Source: an uncultured Halomonas sp.
GTDB taxonomy: Bacteria; Pseudomonadota; Gammaproteobacteria; Pseudomonadales; Halomonadaceae
Direction: 5' to 3'
NCBI RefSeq assembly: GCF_946887195.1
Contig: NZ_CAMPKE010000006.1
Location: 140,171-204,170, forward strand
DNA length: 64,000 bases
In this document: positions 12,027 through 21,866 of the stretch, piece after piece
How positions within the stretch are numbered: position 1 is the stretch's first letter
Layout: each line of letters starts with the position of its first letter
Notes under the pieces: model-generated
What the model saw: only the letters and a program-made list of their open reading frames with translations
Database searches by the model: none
What the model was told of the DNA's origin: nothing
Made by a program: the position numbers and the translations under genes

Positions 12027-12500
12027 ATGCTGTCCAGCCGTCCCTATCTCGCCAGGGCTTTGTACGAGTGGTTGCTGGATAATCAGCAGACACCTTATAT
12101 CGTCGTCGATGCCGAACGCGATGGCGTTCAAGTGCCTGGTCAGTTCGTTCAAAACGGTCAGATCGTTCTCAATATCGCGCCGACCGCGGTTCGCGATTTG
12201 TCGCTAGCCAACGATGCCGTTACCTTCAGCGCGCGCTTCGGCGGCCAGCCCATGCAGGTCATCGTGCCTTGCGAGGCGATGATCGCACTATATGCCCGCG
12301 AGAATGGCGTAGGCATGGTGTTCGGTCACGAGCCGGTGATGCCGGGCTATCAAGAGGCGGCACCAGCCGATGAAACGCAGGACGATGGCGAGCGTCCGGC
12401 TCTGGAGAGTGTCGACGGTAATATCGAGTCCGGTAGTGGAGAGAGTGCCGGCGAAGATACACCACGCAAGGGACGGGCTTCGTTGCGCGTGATTAAATAG
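12027..12500 (+). CDS. sspB: ClpXP protease specificity-enhancing factor SspB
   Basis: Adaptor that binds SsrA-tagged proteins and delivers them to ClpXP. The 157 residues start MLSSRPYLARALYEWLLDN, with PYIVVDA and the substrate-groove region NIAPTAVRDL. An acidic flexible linker (about 110-145) leads to the C-terminal ClpX-binding peptide ending RASLRVIK, matching the E. coli ending. GGGGG lies upstream of the ATG. It follows sspA after 78 bases. Confidence 0.95.
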   Translation: MLSSRPYLARALYEWLLDNQQTPYIVVDAERDGVQVPGQFVQNGQIVLNIAPTAVRDLSLANDAVTFSARFGGQPMQVIVPCEAMIALYARENGVGMVFGHEPVMPGYQEAAPADETQDDGERPALESVDGNIESGSGESAGEDTPRKGRASLRVIK

Positions 12501-12524
12501 GGTTTTCGGTACCTTGATTGGAAT

Positions 12525-12560
12525 AAAAAAACGGGTGATTGCAAATCACCCGTTTTTTTT
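12525..12560. terminator. Bidirectional intrinsic terminator between sspB and dolP
   Basis: A 10-bp stem ACGGGTGATT / AATCACCCGT with a tight loop is flanked by six A on the left and eight T on the right, so it can stop transcription from both converging genes. Confidence 0.9.
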
Positions 12561-12581
12561 ATTGCCAGTCGACAAGCGCTG

Positions 12582-13157
12582 TCAATCGAGGTATTCGAAG
12601 ACCTTGACGATGCGCTGGATACCGCCGATCTGCGATACCACGTTGACGATCTGCTGCGCTTCCTGGCGGGTCACGATGCCCATCAGGTAAATGGTCGAGT
12701 TCTCGCTGATGACTTCGATGCGGCTCGAGTCGATATTCTCGTTGGTCGCCAGCTCGGTCTGAACCCGCGTTTCCAGCCAAGTGTCGGTCATGCGTTGGCC
12801 CAGCGGCAGATTGGCCGCTACCATCAGCTCATTGTGAACCTGACGCACGCGGCGAACGTTCTGGGCGATCTCGCCGGCCTTGTCCTTGAGCTCCTGGCTC
12901 GGTACCTGGCCAAACAGCAGAACGATGCCGTTGTAGCTATGAATGCCGACACGTGCGTCGCCGAGGCGGGCATCGGTGCGCTCCATCGTGGACTCGATCT
13001 TGGATTCGATGCTCTCGTCCTCTACCTTCATGCCGACGGTGCGGGTGCCGTAATTCTCACCGGTCGAAGGTGGGGTGTTCATCTCGTTGATGGCCGAGCA
13101 TCCACCGAGGGCCAACGCCAGGGTCAACAGGGCCGGGGTCACTAGTCCTTTTTTCAT
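12582..13157 (-). CDS. dolP: Outer-membrane lipoprotein DolP (YraP), two BON domains
   Basis: Lipoprotein that supports outer-membrane integrity in E. coli. The 191-residue product has a lipoprotein signal with lipobox LGGC (Cys20), then two BON domains, roughly 45-110 (ARVGIHSYNGIVLLFGQV) and 120-190 (RIEVISENSTIYLMGIV). The start at 13157 gives MKKGLVTPALL; the longer frame would run into the upstream gene. Last gene of lpoA-yraN-diaA-dolP, the same order as in E. coli. Confidence 0.92.
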   Translation of the reverse strand: MKKGLVTPALLTLALALGGCSAINEMNTPPSTGENYGTRTVGMKVEDESIESKIESTMERTDARLGDARVGIHSYNGIVLLFGQVPSQELKDKAGEIAQNVRRVRQVHNELMVAANLPLGQRMTDTWLETRVQTELATNENIDSSRIEVISENSTIYLMGIVTRQEAQQIVNVVSQIGGIQRIVKVFEYLD

Positions 13158-13162
13158 CGCTC

Positions 13163-13780
<618 letters not shown>

Positions 13781-14149
13781 TCAGAACGCGTCGAAGGCGG
13801 CGCGCACCCAAGTGAACTCCAGCTGCGGCGGAGTGCCGGTGACGCCGACCACGTCGAAGCGACACGGACATGATAGCCCTTTGCGTAGTAGATAAAAACG
13901 CGCCGCCCGGATCAGGCGGCGCTGCTTGGCAATATTGACGGTCTCCAGCGGATGGCCGTGACGAACGTCGCGGCGATGACGAACCTCGATGAAGGCCAGG
14001 GTGTCGCCCTCGCGCATGACCAGATCCAATTCGCCGCCCTTGGCATGCTGGTTGCGATCGACCGATTGCAGACCCTTGGCCTGCAACCAGATTTCGGTGG
14101 CGCGTTCGATCGCCTCGCCGCGGGCGCGGGCGTCGCTAGAGCGGACCAT
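13781..14149 (-). CDS. yraN: UPF0102 family protein YraN
   Basis: Small protein with a predicted restriction-endonuclease-like (Holliday-junction-resolvase-like) fold; its biological role is not established. The 122 residues contain the family core GGELDLVMREGDTLAFIEVRHR (key residues Glu-Leu-Asp-Leu and Phe-Ile-Glu-Val-Arg, the putative metal-binding set) and end with FDVVGVTG. It overlaps the end of lpoA by 14 bases. Confidence 0.92.
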   Translation of the reverse strand: MVRSSDARARGEAIERATEIWLQAKGLQSVDRNQHAKGGELDLVMREGDTLAFIEVRHRRDVRHGHPLETVNIAKQRRLIRAARFYLLRKGLSCPCRFDVVGVTGTPPQLEFTWVRAAFDAF

Positions 14150-15926
14150 TGCCGAACATCGCCTTCTGGCTGTTGCGCAGCGGGGGCTGCGGTACGCCGT
14201 TGGTGAATTCCGCCCATGGCAGATCGCGATGAATGCGCCCGTCCGGCGCCGCGCTCAACGCACCGGTGGCTCCGTAGAACTCGGTATTGGGCGCGGCCTC
14301 GAGCAGGGGCAGGCGGCGGGCCAGTTCATAGGCATCGACACCCATCGCCTTGAGCTTGAACAGGGCGGGTTCGTCGTCACTGCGTAGTGCATAGTAGCTT
14401 TCGACGAAGGGCAGGGCGTTCTCGCCGCCTACCGCGGCCTCGGGAATGATCCAGGGTATCTCGATGAACTGAACGCCATTGAGATCGTGATCGACACGCG
14501 GTTGCGGGCGACCTTCGTAGAGATGCGAAGTGGCATAGATCGGCAGTTCGTCGGCGTAATAGTACGCTAGCGTCGGCGGTACCTGGCGTGCATAGCTGGG
14601 CAGGGCGAGCAGAAACAGCATATCCATGTCGCGCTGTGCTCGCTCGTTGGTCACGTTGAGCAGTTGCTGGACAGCGCTGGATACCGATGCCTCGGGATCG
14701 TAGCTGGTCAGCGCGGCCAGGCTACCGCCCTGTTGCATCCAGGCTTCGCGGAACGCATCGGCGACCCGATCGCCCCAGGCGTTGTCGGGCACCAGCATGC
14801 CAGCGCGGCGATGGCCGTCGAGCCAGGCACGTTTGGCGACCTGGCGGGCTTCGTCCTCGGCGGACAGGCCATACTGAAACAGGTTGTCGGCGTTGTTGCT
14901 GGGAGCGGTGCCGTAATTGAGCGCCAGAGTCGGCAAGGGCACGCTAGCGCGTTGCTCGAGCCGCGATACCTTATCCTTGTCGAGCGGGCCGATGACCACT
15001 TGGGCGCCGTTCATGGTGGCACGAGCGTAAAGGGTATCCAGGTTGCCCCGGCTGGCATCGTAGAAGCTCAACTGCGGTGTCTGCTCGCCCTGGTCGAGGG
15101 CATTCATGTGCCGTGTCTGCATGCCTTCGCGGATGGCCTGGGCGACGCCGGCCAACGCGCCGGACTCGGGTAGAAAAACCGCGATATGACGAACGTCCTG
15201 GCCGCGCAGTTCGCTCAGCGCCTGCAGATTCGATGGTAGCCGGCGGGTGGCGGGATGGTTCGGGTAGCGGCTGCGCCATTCGTCGATACGTGCGAATAGC
15301 CCGGCAATGTCGCCACCGTTGCGCCGCTGCAGCCGAATCAGCTCGACCCAGCCGGTGGCGAGCGGATCGCCCTGGCTGGCCAACTGATCGAGTACCTGGC
15401 CACGCAGCCTCGAGAGTTGGCGCCAGATGGCATCGTTGAGGTCGAACGGCGCGTCGTCGCGTTGCAGGTCGATCAGCGTTCGGACGGAAGCCTGGGCTTC
15501 GCCGACCAGACCGAGCGCCAGACCGCGCCGGTAACGCAGCGTCATGGCATCGTCGCGCGACATCGGCAGGCCATCCTCGAGCAGCGCGGTGGCCTGAATG
15601 ACGCTCCAGCCGTCTTCCTGCTCCAATCCCACCTGCGATAGCAGCAACGCCCATTGCACACGTTCGTCGACATCGAGCAGGCTGGCATCGATGCCGGAGG
15701 CCACTCGCAGGGCCTGCGAGTAATCGCCACGGCGTGCTAGGATATCCGCCGCCTGGAGTCGGGTGCGGGCCGCTTCCGGGCCGCTCTGGTTCTGTGCCTG
15801 GGCCAACAGTTCGGCGGGCTCGGCGCCGCCGCGCAGCGTCTCGACCATACCCTGCTGACCGGCACAGCCAGCCATGAGGAGTGCCACCAAGCCGGCACCT
15901 ATCAGGCGTCGCAGCGAATTATCCAT
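14136..15926 (-). CDS. lpoA: Penicillin-binding protein activator LpoA
   Basis: Outer-membrane lipoprotein that activates PBP1a from the outside in E. coli. The 596 residues start with a lipoprotein signal (lipobox LMAGC, Cys21), followed by a TPR-like helical region (about 30-250) and a periplasmic-binding-protein-like domain from about 260 (HIAVFLPESGALAGVAQAI) to the end. Divergent from rsmI, first gene of lpoA-yraN-diaA-dolP. Confidence 0.92.
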   Translation of the reverse strand: MDNSLRRLIGAGLVALLMAGCAGQQGMVETLRGGAEPAELLAQAQNQSGPEAARTRLQAADILARRGDYSQALRVASGIDASLLDVDERVQWALLLSQVGLEQEDGWSVIQATALLEDGLPMSRDDAMTLRYRRGLALGLVGEAQASVRTLIDLQRDDAPFDLNDAIWRQLSRLRGQVLDQLASQGDPLATGWVELIRLQRRNGGDIAGLFARIDEWRSRYPNHPATRRLPSNLQALSELRGQDVRHIAVFLPESGALAGVAQAIREGMQTRHMNALDQGEQTPQLSFYDASRGNLDTLYARATMNGAQVVIGPLDKDKVSRLEQRASVPLPTLALNYGTAPSNNADNLFQYGLSAEDEARQVAKRAWLDGHRRAGMLVPDNAWGDRVADAFREAWMQQGGSLAALTSYDPEASVSSAVQQLLNVTNERAQRDMDMLFLLALPSYARQVPPTLAYYYADELPIYATSHLYEGRPQPRVDHDLNGVQFIEIPWIIPEAAVGGENALPFVESYYALRSDDEPALFKLKAMGVDAYELARRLPLLEAAPNTEFYGATGALSAAPDGRIHRDLPWAEFTNGVPQPPLRNSQKAMFGNGPL

Positions 15927-16063
15927 ACGTTTTCATTCCTTGTGTCTGGCCCTGTATTTTCTGGTCCTGTCTGGCTGACCCAGGATGACGAGAGTGGCCA
16001 TACAAGTCCGGTGGCCGTTATATCGCATCGTCATATCAACCTTCCACCGTTCGGGATCGATTC

Positions 16064-16918
16064 ATGACCGAGTCTAACAAAGGCACATTGTACGTGGTGG
16101 CCACACCGATTGGTAACCTCGATGACCTGTCGCCGCGCGCCGCCCGGGTGCTCGGCGAGGTGGCGTTGATCGCCGCCGAGGATACTCGCCATACGTCACG
16201 GCTGCTTCGTCATCTGGGGCTCGAACGGCCGATGCTGTCGTTGCACGAGCACAACGAGGAGCGGCGGGTGGATCGCTTGGCGGCACAGCTCGAGGGCGGC
16301 GAGGATGTGGCGCTGGTCAGCGACGCCGGTACGCCGCTGATCTGCGATCCGGGCTTCGTACTGGTGCGCGCGCTGCGCGAGCGTGGCGTGCGCGTCGTGC
16401 CGATCCCCGGGCCCTGTGCGCTGGTGGCTGCGCTATCCGCCGCCGGCTTGCCGACCGACCGCTTCCTGTTCGCCGGTTTTCTACCGGCCAGGGGCGGGCC
16501 GCGTCGTGCCCGCCTCGAGGCGCTGAGTGAGCGCGACGAGACGCTGGTGTTCTACGAATCGCCGCATCGTATCCACGATACCCTGGCGGACATCGCTCTG
16601 AGCTTCGGTGAGCGTCGGGTGGTGCTCGCCCGCGAACTGACCAAGACCTTCGAAACCTTCCTCGAGGGGTCGGCAGCCGGTCTGCTGGCACGCATGAAAG
16701 ACGATCCCGATCAGGCGCGTGGCGAGTTCGTGGTGATGATCGCCGGCGCACCGGCGCGTACAAACGACGCAGCCACGGTCGATGGCCTGGCACTGTTGAG
16801 TGCGTTGCTGGACGAGGGTGTCGGCGTCAAGCAGGCTGCCAACGTGGCGACCAAGCTATTGGGCGGGCGCAAGAAATCCTGGTACGCGCAGGCATTGTCG
16901 CTCAAGGACGACGGTTGA
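16064..16918 (+). CDS. rsmI: 16S rRNA (cytidine(1402)-2'-O)-methyltransferase RsmI
   Basis: SAM-dependent methyltransferase of 16S rRNA C1402. The 284 residues begin GTLYVVATPIGNLDDLS, continue with AEDTRHTSRLLRHLG, VSDAGTPLICDPGF and PIPGPCALVAALSAAGL, and end with a helical tail KKSWYAQALSLKDDG. rnpB starts about 35 bases after its stop codon, and the predicted rnpB -35 element overlaps the stop. Confidence 0.96.
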   Translation: MTESNKGTLYVVATPIGNLDDLSPRAARVLGEVALIAAEDTRHTSRLLRHLGLERPMLSLHEHNEERRVDRLAAQLEGGEDVALVSDAGTPLICDPGFVLVRALRERGVRVVPIPGPCALVAALSAAGLPTDRFLFAGFLPARGGPRRARLEALSERDETLVFYESPHRIHDTLADIALSFGERRVVLARELTKTFETFLEGSAAGLLARMKDDPDQARGEFVVMIAGAPARTNDAATVDGLALLSALLDEGVGVKQAANVATKLLGGRKKSWYAQALSLKDDG

Positions 16919-16943
16919 GGGGCGTCTAAGGCACTGCTATTCT
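16915..16943 (+). promoter_or_regulatory. Predicted promoter of rnpB
   Basis: TTGAGG (16915-16920) and TATTCT (16938-16943) are spaced by 17 bases, with a TGC extension directly before the -10 element. The RNA 5' end predicted from its closing helix is about 10 bases downstream, as expected. Confidence 0.65.
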
Positions 16944-16952
16944 TGCGCGCTT

Positions 16953-17299
<347 letters not shown>

Positions 17300-17334
17300 A
17301 TCTCCATTCCTTTATCGTCGTATCCGAGAACCGC

Positions 17335-18294
17335 ATGCCGCATCGCGCCAACGCATCGCCCACGTCCGCCGATTATCGCCATGCCAGCGTGCTGCTCGAC
17401 GGCGCCGTGGATGCGTTGATTCATGATACTGGTGGCATCTATCTGGATGGCACCTTCGGGCGCGGCGGGCATTCGCGCGCCATTCTCGAGCGGCTCGACC
17501 CTGGCGCACGATTGCTGGCCATCGACCGCGACCCTCAGGCGCTGGCCGTGGCCCGAGGCATCGACGATCCACGCTTTTCCATTCACGCCGATACCTTCGG
17601 TCGGCTCGGCGAACTGGCCGAGGAGCAGGGCGTGCATGGCCGTCTGGCCGGCATTTTGCTGGATATCGGCGTATCGTCGCCGCAACTCGACGATCCCGAG
17701 CGCGGCTTCAGCTTCCTGCGCGACGGTCCGCTGGATATGCGCATGGACCCCGCGCATGGCGAAAGCGCCGCCGAGTGGCTGGCGTATGCCAAGGAAGCCG
17801 ATATCGCCTGGGTCTTCAAGACATTCGGTGAAGAGCGTTTCGCCAGGCGTATGGCTCGCGCGATCGTCGAGCGTCGCCAGCAAGCACCGATCACGCGTAC
17901 CGGCGATCTCGCCGAGTTGTTGAAGGCCGCGCATCCCGCCTGGGAGAAGGGCAAGCATCCCGCCACGCGCGCCTTCCAGGCATTGCGCATCCATATCAAT
18001 CGCGAGCTCGAGGAACTCGACGCCGCGTTGGTTGCCGCATTGGAAGCGCTGGCGCCAGGAGGCCATCTGGTGGTGATCAGTTTTCACTCGCTGGAAGATC
18101 GCCGGGTCAAGCGCTTCATTCGCGATCATGTGCGCGGCGATACACATTTGCCGCGAGGCATGCCGATTCGCGATGACCAACTCACCAGGCGGCTGGAAAC
18201 GCTGGGCAAGGCCCGGCGCCCAGGCCCCGCCGAAGTCGACGGTAACCCGCGAGCGCGCAGCGCGGTCATGCGTGCCGCGCGCAAGATCGTCTAA
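17335..18294 (+). CDS. rsmH: 16S rRNA (cytosine(1402)-N4)-methyltransferase RsmH
   Basis: Methylates C1402 of 16S rRNA, the same nucleotide modified by RsmI encoded just upstream. First protein gene of the dcw cluster. The 319 residues contain [15 protein letters not shown], the SAM loop [31 protein letters not shown], and [16 protein letters not shown]. The start at 17335 is required because the in-frame extension to 17227 would read through the 3' part of rnpB. No mraZ precedes it. Confidence 0.96.
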   Translation: MPHRANASPTSADYRHASVLLDGAVDALIHDTGGIYLDGTFGRGGHSRAILERLDPGARLLAIDRDPQALAVARGIDDPRFSIHADTFGRLGELAEEQGVHGRLAGILLDIGVSSPQLDDPERGFSFLRDGPLDMRMDPAHGESAAEWLAYAKEADIAWVFKTFGEERFARRMARAIVERRQQAPITRTGDLAELLKAAHPAWEKGKHPATRAFQALRIHINRELEELDAALVAALEALAPGGHLVVISFHSLEDRRVKRFIRDHVRGDTHLPRGMPIRDDQLTRRLETLGKARRPGPAEVDGNPRARSAVMRAARKIV

Positions 18295-18302
18295 GGATTG
18301 GC

Positions 18303-18626
18303 ATGCCCCAGGTAACGACGCTCAAATCACGAGGAAGCTGGCCGCTGACGCTGCGCCTGGGATGGCGCCAGCTATTGCTGGCGCTGTTGCTGGTCCTGGT
18401 ACTGATCAGCGCCTTGGCGGTCACCACCAGCGCTCATCTCACCCGAGTGCAATACGCTCGCCTGCAGCAACTCGAGCTCGAGCAGGATCAGTTGCAGACC
18501 ATCTGGGGGCGGTTGCTGCTTGAAGAGAGCACCTGGTCGGCGCCGTCACGCATCGAGCGCCTCGCCCGGGAGCGCCTGGAAATGCAGGTGCCTGACATCA
18601 ACGACGTCGAAGTGATCCGGCCATGA
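18303..18626 (+). CDS. ftsL: Cell division protein FtsL
   Basis: Small bitopic divisome protein that forms the FtsQLB complex. The 107 residues comprise a short cytoplasmic tail, one membrane helix (LLLALLLVLVLISALAVTT), and a periplasmic leucine-zipper-like coiled coil (LQQLELEQDQLQTIWGRLL), ending in RLEMQVPDINDVEVIRP-like residues typical of FtsL. Its stop overlaps the ftsI start by four bases (ATGA). Confidence 0.94.
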   Translation: MPQVTTLKSRGSWPLTLRLGWRQLLLALLLVLVLISALAVTTSAHLTRVQYARLQQLELEQDQLQTIWGRLLLEESTWSAPSRIERLARERLEMQVPDINDVEVIRP

Positions 18627-20347
18627 GTCAGCGTCGCGAAGGTCCACCGACCCGTTCGGAGACGGCGCCGCTGGGTAGTGGGCGCTACCGTTTCATGGTC
18701 TTCGTCGTCATGGCCGCACTGGCCCTGCTGGTGGGGCGAATCGTCGACCTGCATGTGCTGAACCGCGTGTTTCTGCAGGGCCAGGGCGACGCGCGTACGC
18801 TGCGCGTGGAAACCATCGACGCCCACCGGGGCATGATCACCGACCGCCATGGCGATCCCCTGGCGATCTCGACACCCGTGGTCACGCTGTGGGCGAACCC
18901 ACAGCAACTGCCCGACGATCGCATTCAGCGCCTGATGCTGGCCAAGGCGCTCGGTGTCGAACTCGAAGAGCTCAATGCGCGGATCGATCTCTACTCCGAG
19001 CATGAATTCATGTATCTGGAGCGGCGCATGACACCGATCGCCGCCCAGCAGATACTCGACCTGCACCTGCCGGGCGTTTACGGCAAGCATGAGTACAAAC
19101 GCTATTATCCCTCCGGTGAGGTGACCGCGCAGCTGGTCGGTATTACCGATATCGACGACCAGGGCCAGGAAGGCCTGGAGCTTGCCTATAATCGTTATCT
19201 TTCCGGCGACCCTGGCAAGCGCCTCGTACTCAAGGATCGCAAGGGCCGGCTGGTCAAGGATCTGCGTGTGATCGAGGAGGCCAAGTCGGGTGGCGATCTG
19301 ACCCTGGCGATCGATCTTCGCCTGCAATACATGGCTTATCGTGAACTCAAGGCGGCGGTCAACGAGCATAACGCCGACGGCGGCACGCTGGTGATGATGG
19401 ATGCGCGTAGCGGTGAAGTGCTGGCGATGGCCAACGTGCCATCGTACAACCCCAACAACCGCTCCGAACTGGATGCCGAAGGGCTGCGCAATCAGGCCAT
19501 CACCGATGTTTTCGAGCCCGGCTCGGTGATGAAGCCGCTGGCCATGTCGGCGGCGTTGGCCACCGACAAGTTCGCGCCGGACACCATCGTCGATACCTCA
19601 CCGGGTTACATGCGCCTGGATGGCAAATACACCATCAGCGACTTTCGCAACTACGGCAAGCTGACCATGGCCGGCATCCTGCTGCACTCCTCCAACGTCG
19701 GTATGTCGCGGGTGGCGCTGCAACTGGAAAATGACGCGATATGGAATCGCTACCATGAATTGGGGCTGGGGCAATCGCCGGGTACCGGTTTCCCCGGTGA
19801 GGCGAGCGGTAGCCTTCCAACGCCCTACAACTGGTCGGAGAGCAAGCGCGCGACGATGGCCTACGGTTATGGAGTGGCGGTTTCCGCGCTGCAACTGGCT
19901 AGCGCCTACACGGCGATCGCCAACGATGGCAAGCGCTTGCCGGCATCGTTGCTCAAGCTTCGCGAGCCTCCCGAGGGGGATCGCGTGATGTCCGAACGCA
20001 TCGCCGACAACCTGCTGCTGATGCTCGAGGAGATCGTCCAGCCGGGCGCCGGTGGCTCGCGTGCCGCGGTCCCCGGTTATCGCATTGCCGGCAAGACCGG
20101 CACAGTGCGCAAGGTCACCAGCGAGGGGTATCAGACATCGGCCTATCGTTCGATGTTCGCCGGTATCGCGCCGGTGTCGGATCCGCGTATCGTTACCGTG
20201 GTGATGATCGATCACCCCAAGGGCCAGGAGTATTACGGTGGGCTGGTGTCCGCGCCGGTGTTCGGGCGCGTAGTGGGCAAGGCGTTGCGCCTGCTCGACG
20301 TTCTTCCCGACAAGCAGGAGGCAATCGGTGATGCGGATGACTCGTGA
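18623..20347 (+). CDS. ftsI: Peptidoglycan transpeptidase FtsI (PBP3)
   Basis: Septum-specific class B penicillin-binding protein. The 574 residues have an N-terminal membrane anchor (about 22-42), a pedestal domain, and a transpeptidase domain with the active-site triad SVMK (in EPGSVMKPLAM), SSN (HSSNVGMS) and KTGT (IAGKTGTVRK). It overlaps murE by 17 bases. Confidence 0.97.
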   Translation: MSQRREGPPTRSETAPLGSGRYRFMVFVVMAALALLVGRIVDLHVLNRVFLQGQGDARTLRVETIDAHRGMITDRHGDPLAISTPVVTLWANPQQLPDDRIQRLMLAKALGVELEELNARIDLYSEHEFMYLERRMTPIAAQQILDLHLPGVYGKHEYKRYYPSGEVTAQLVGITDIDDQGQEGLELAYNRYLSGDPGKRLVLKDRKGRLVKDLRVIEEAKSGGDLTLAIDLRLQYMAYRELKAAVNEHNADGGTLVMMDARSGEVLAMANVPSYNPNNRSELDAEGLRNQAITDVFEPGSVMKPLAMSAALATDKFAPDTIVDTSPGYMRLDGKYTISDFRNYGKLTMAGILLHSSNVGMSRVALQLENDAIWNRYHELGLGQSPGTGFPGEASGSLPTPYNWSESKRATMAYGYGVAVSALQLASAYTAIANDGKRLPASLLKLREPPEGDRVMSERIADNLLLMLEEIVQPGAGGSRAAVPGYRIAGKTGTVRKVTSEGYQTSAYRSMFAGIAPVSDPRIVTVVMIDHPKGQEYYGGLVSAPVFGRVVGKALRLLDVLPDKQEAIGDADDS

Positions 20348-21866
20348 GCGTCTGCTCGATGCATTGGCTACGCTGTGGCCCGGCATGGCACTGCCGCAGG
20401 CTCTTCCCGCCGAGTTGGCGCTGTGTCGCGACAGCCGTGCCATTGGGGACAGCGGCATACCCACGGTCTTCGTGGCCTTGCCGGGCGTGAGCGTCGATGG
20501 CAGACGTTTCATCCAGCAGGCGCTCGATGACGGCGCGGCACTGGTATTGACCGATACCACATCGGATGGCGGTGCATCGAAGGACATCGAGCTACCCACT
20601 GATGCGCGCGTGCTGCGCTTGACCGGTTTGAATCATGTGCTGGGCGAGTTGGGCCGACTGCTGTTCGATGTGCCGAAGAATCTCGAACTGATCGGCGTCA
20701 CCGGTACCAATGGCAAAAGCTCGGTGACCCATTATATCGCTGCGCTTTCGCAGGCGCTTGGCCGCCCCGGTGGGCTGATAGGAACCCTCGGCTGGGGGCG
20801 CATCGGCCGACTTGTCGAGAGTGGGCTGACCACGCCGGGCCCGCTGGAATTGCAGGCCGCGCTTGGTGCCATGGCTGCCGAGGGCGTCGGGCGAGTGGCC
20901 ATGGAAGTCTCTTCGCATGCGCTCGAACAAGAGCGGCTATCGGGCTGTCGCATCACGGCGGCGGCATTCACCAATCTGTCTCGCGATCATCTCGATTACC
21001 ACGGCAGTATGGCTGCCTACGCCGCCGCCAAGGCACGCCTGTTCAAGCGCCGTGAGCTCAAGCTCGCGGTGGTCAACGGCGACGACCCTCTGGCGCGGCT
21101 GATGCTCGCCGGTCTGCCCGATGGCGTACGCGTACTGGCCTGTGGTGAGCAGGAAGCGACCACGCTGCGTGTCATCGATTGGCAGCCACATGCCGATGGG
21201 CAGCGCGCGCTGATCGCCACACCCGATGGCGAGCGGGTACTCGAGCTCAATCTGATGGGGCGCTTCAACCTCGATAACGCCCTGCTGGCGATGGCCGTGC
21301 TGCTGGGGCTCGGCGAGCCGATCGACGCCCTATGCCAGGCCGCTGGCGAACTGGCTCCCGTGCCGGGACGCATGCAACTCGTGACCCGTCCGCATGCGCC
21401 CACCGTGGTGGTGGATTACGCCCATACGCCGGATGCGCTCGGCAACGCCTTGAGCGCTTTGCGCGCGCACCTGCCGAGCGATGACGGTCGGCCCGGGCGG
21501 CTATGGTGCATATTCGGCTGCGGTGGCGATCGGGATAGCGGCAAGCGACCGCTGATGGCCGCTGCCGCCGAGTCGCTGGCCGATCGATTGGTGATCACCG
21601 ACGACAACCCACGCAGCGAATCACCGATGAAGATTCGCGACCAGATACTTGCCGGGCTATCGCCTGCGACGCTCGAGCGCACCTGGTGCATCGATGGCCG
21701 CGGCGAAGCGATTGCCCGCGTCATCGCCGAGGCCGATGACGACGACGTGATTCTGATTGCCGGCAAAGGCCATGAGGATTACCAGGAGATCAACGGGCAG
21801 CGCCTGGCGTTTTCGGATGCACTCAGCGCTGAAGCCGCGCTGAACACTCGCCGGGAGCGCTCATGA
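20331..21866 (+). CDS. murE: UDP-MurNAc-L-Ala-D-Glu: meso-diaminopimelate ligase
   Basis: Adds the third residue of the peptidoglycan stem peptide. About 511 residues with the ATP loop VTGTNGKSS, the Mur-ligase central domain, and ITDDNPRSESPM, whose DNPR motif is typical of enzymes using meso-DAP. An AGGAGG site at 20316-20321 serves either the ATG at 20331 or the GTG at 20328. Starts inside the end of ftsI and overlaps murF by four bases. Confidence 0.96.
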   Translation: MRMTRERLLDALATLWPGMALPQALPAELALCRDSRAIGDSGIPTVFVALPGVSVDGRRFIQQALDDGAALVLTDTTSDGGASKDIELPTDARVLRLTGLNHVLGELGRLLFDVPKNLELIGVTGTNGKSSVTHYIAALSQALGRPGGLIGTLGWGRIGRLVESGLTTPGPLELQAALGAMAAEGVGRVAMEVSSHALEQERLSGCRITAAAFTNLSRDHLDYHGSMAAYAAAKARLFKRRELKLAVVNGDDPLARLMLAGLPDGVRVLACGEQEATTLRVIDWQPHADGQRALIATPDGERVLELNLMGRFNLDNALLAMAVLLGLGEPIDALCQAAGELAPVPGRMQLVTRPHAPTVVVDYAHTPDALGNALSALRAHLPSDDGRPGRLWCIFGCGGDRDSGKRPLMAAAAESLADRLVITDDNPRSESPMKIRDQILAGLSPATLERTWCIDGRGEAIARVIAEADDDDVILIAGKGHEDYQEINGQRLAFSDALSAEAALNTRRERS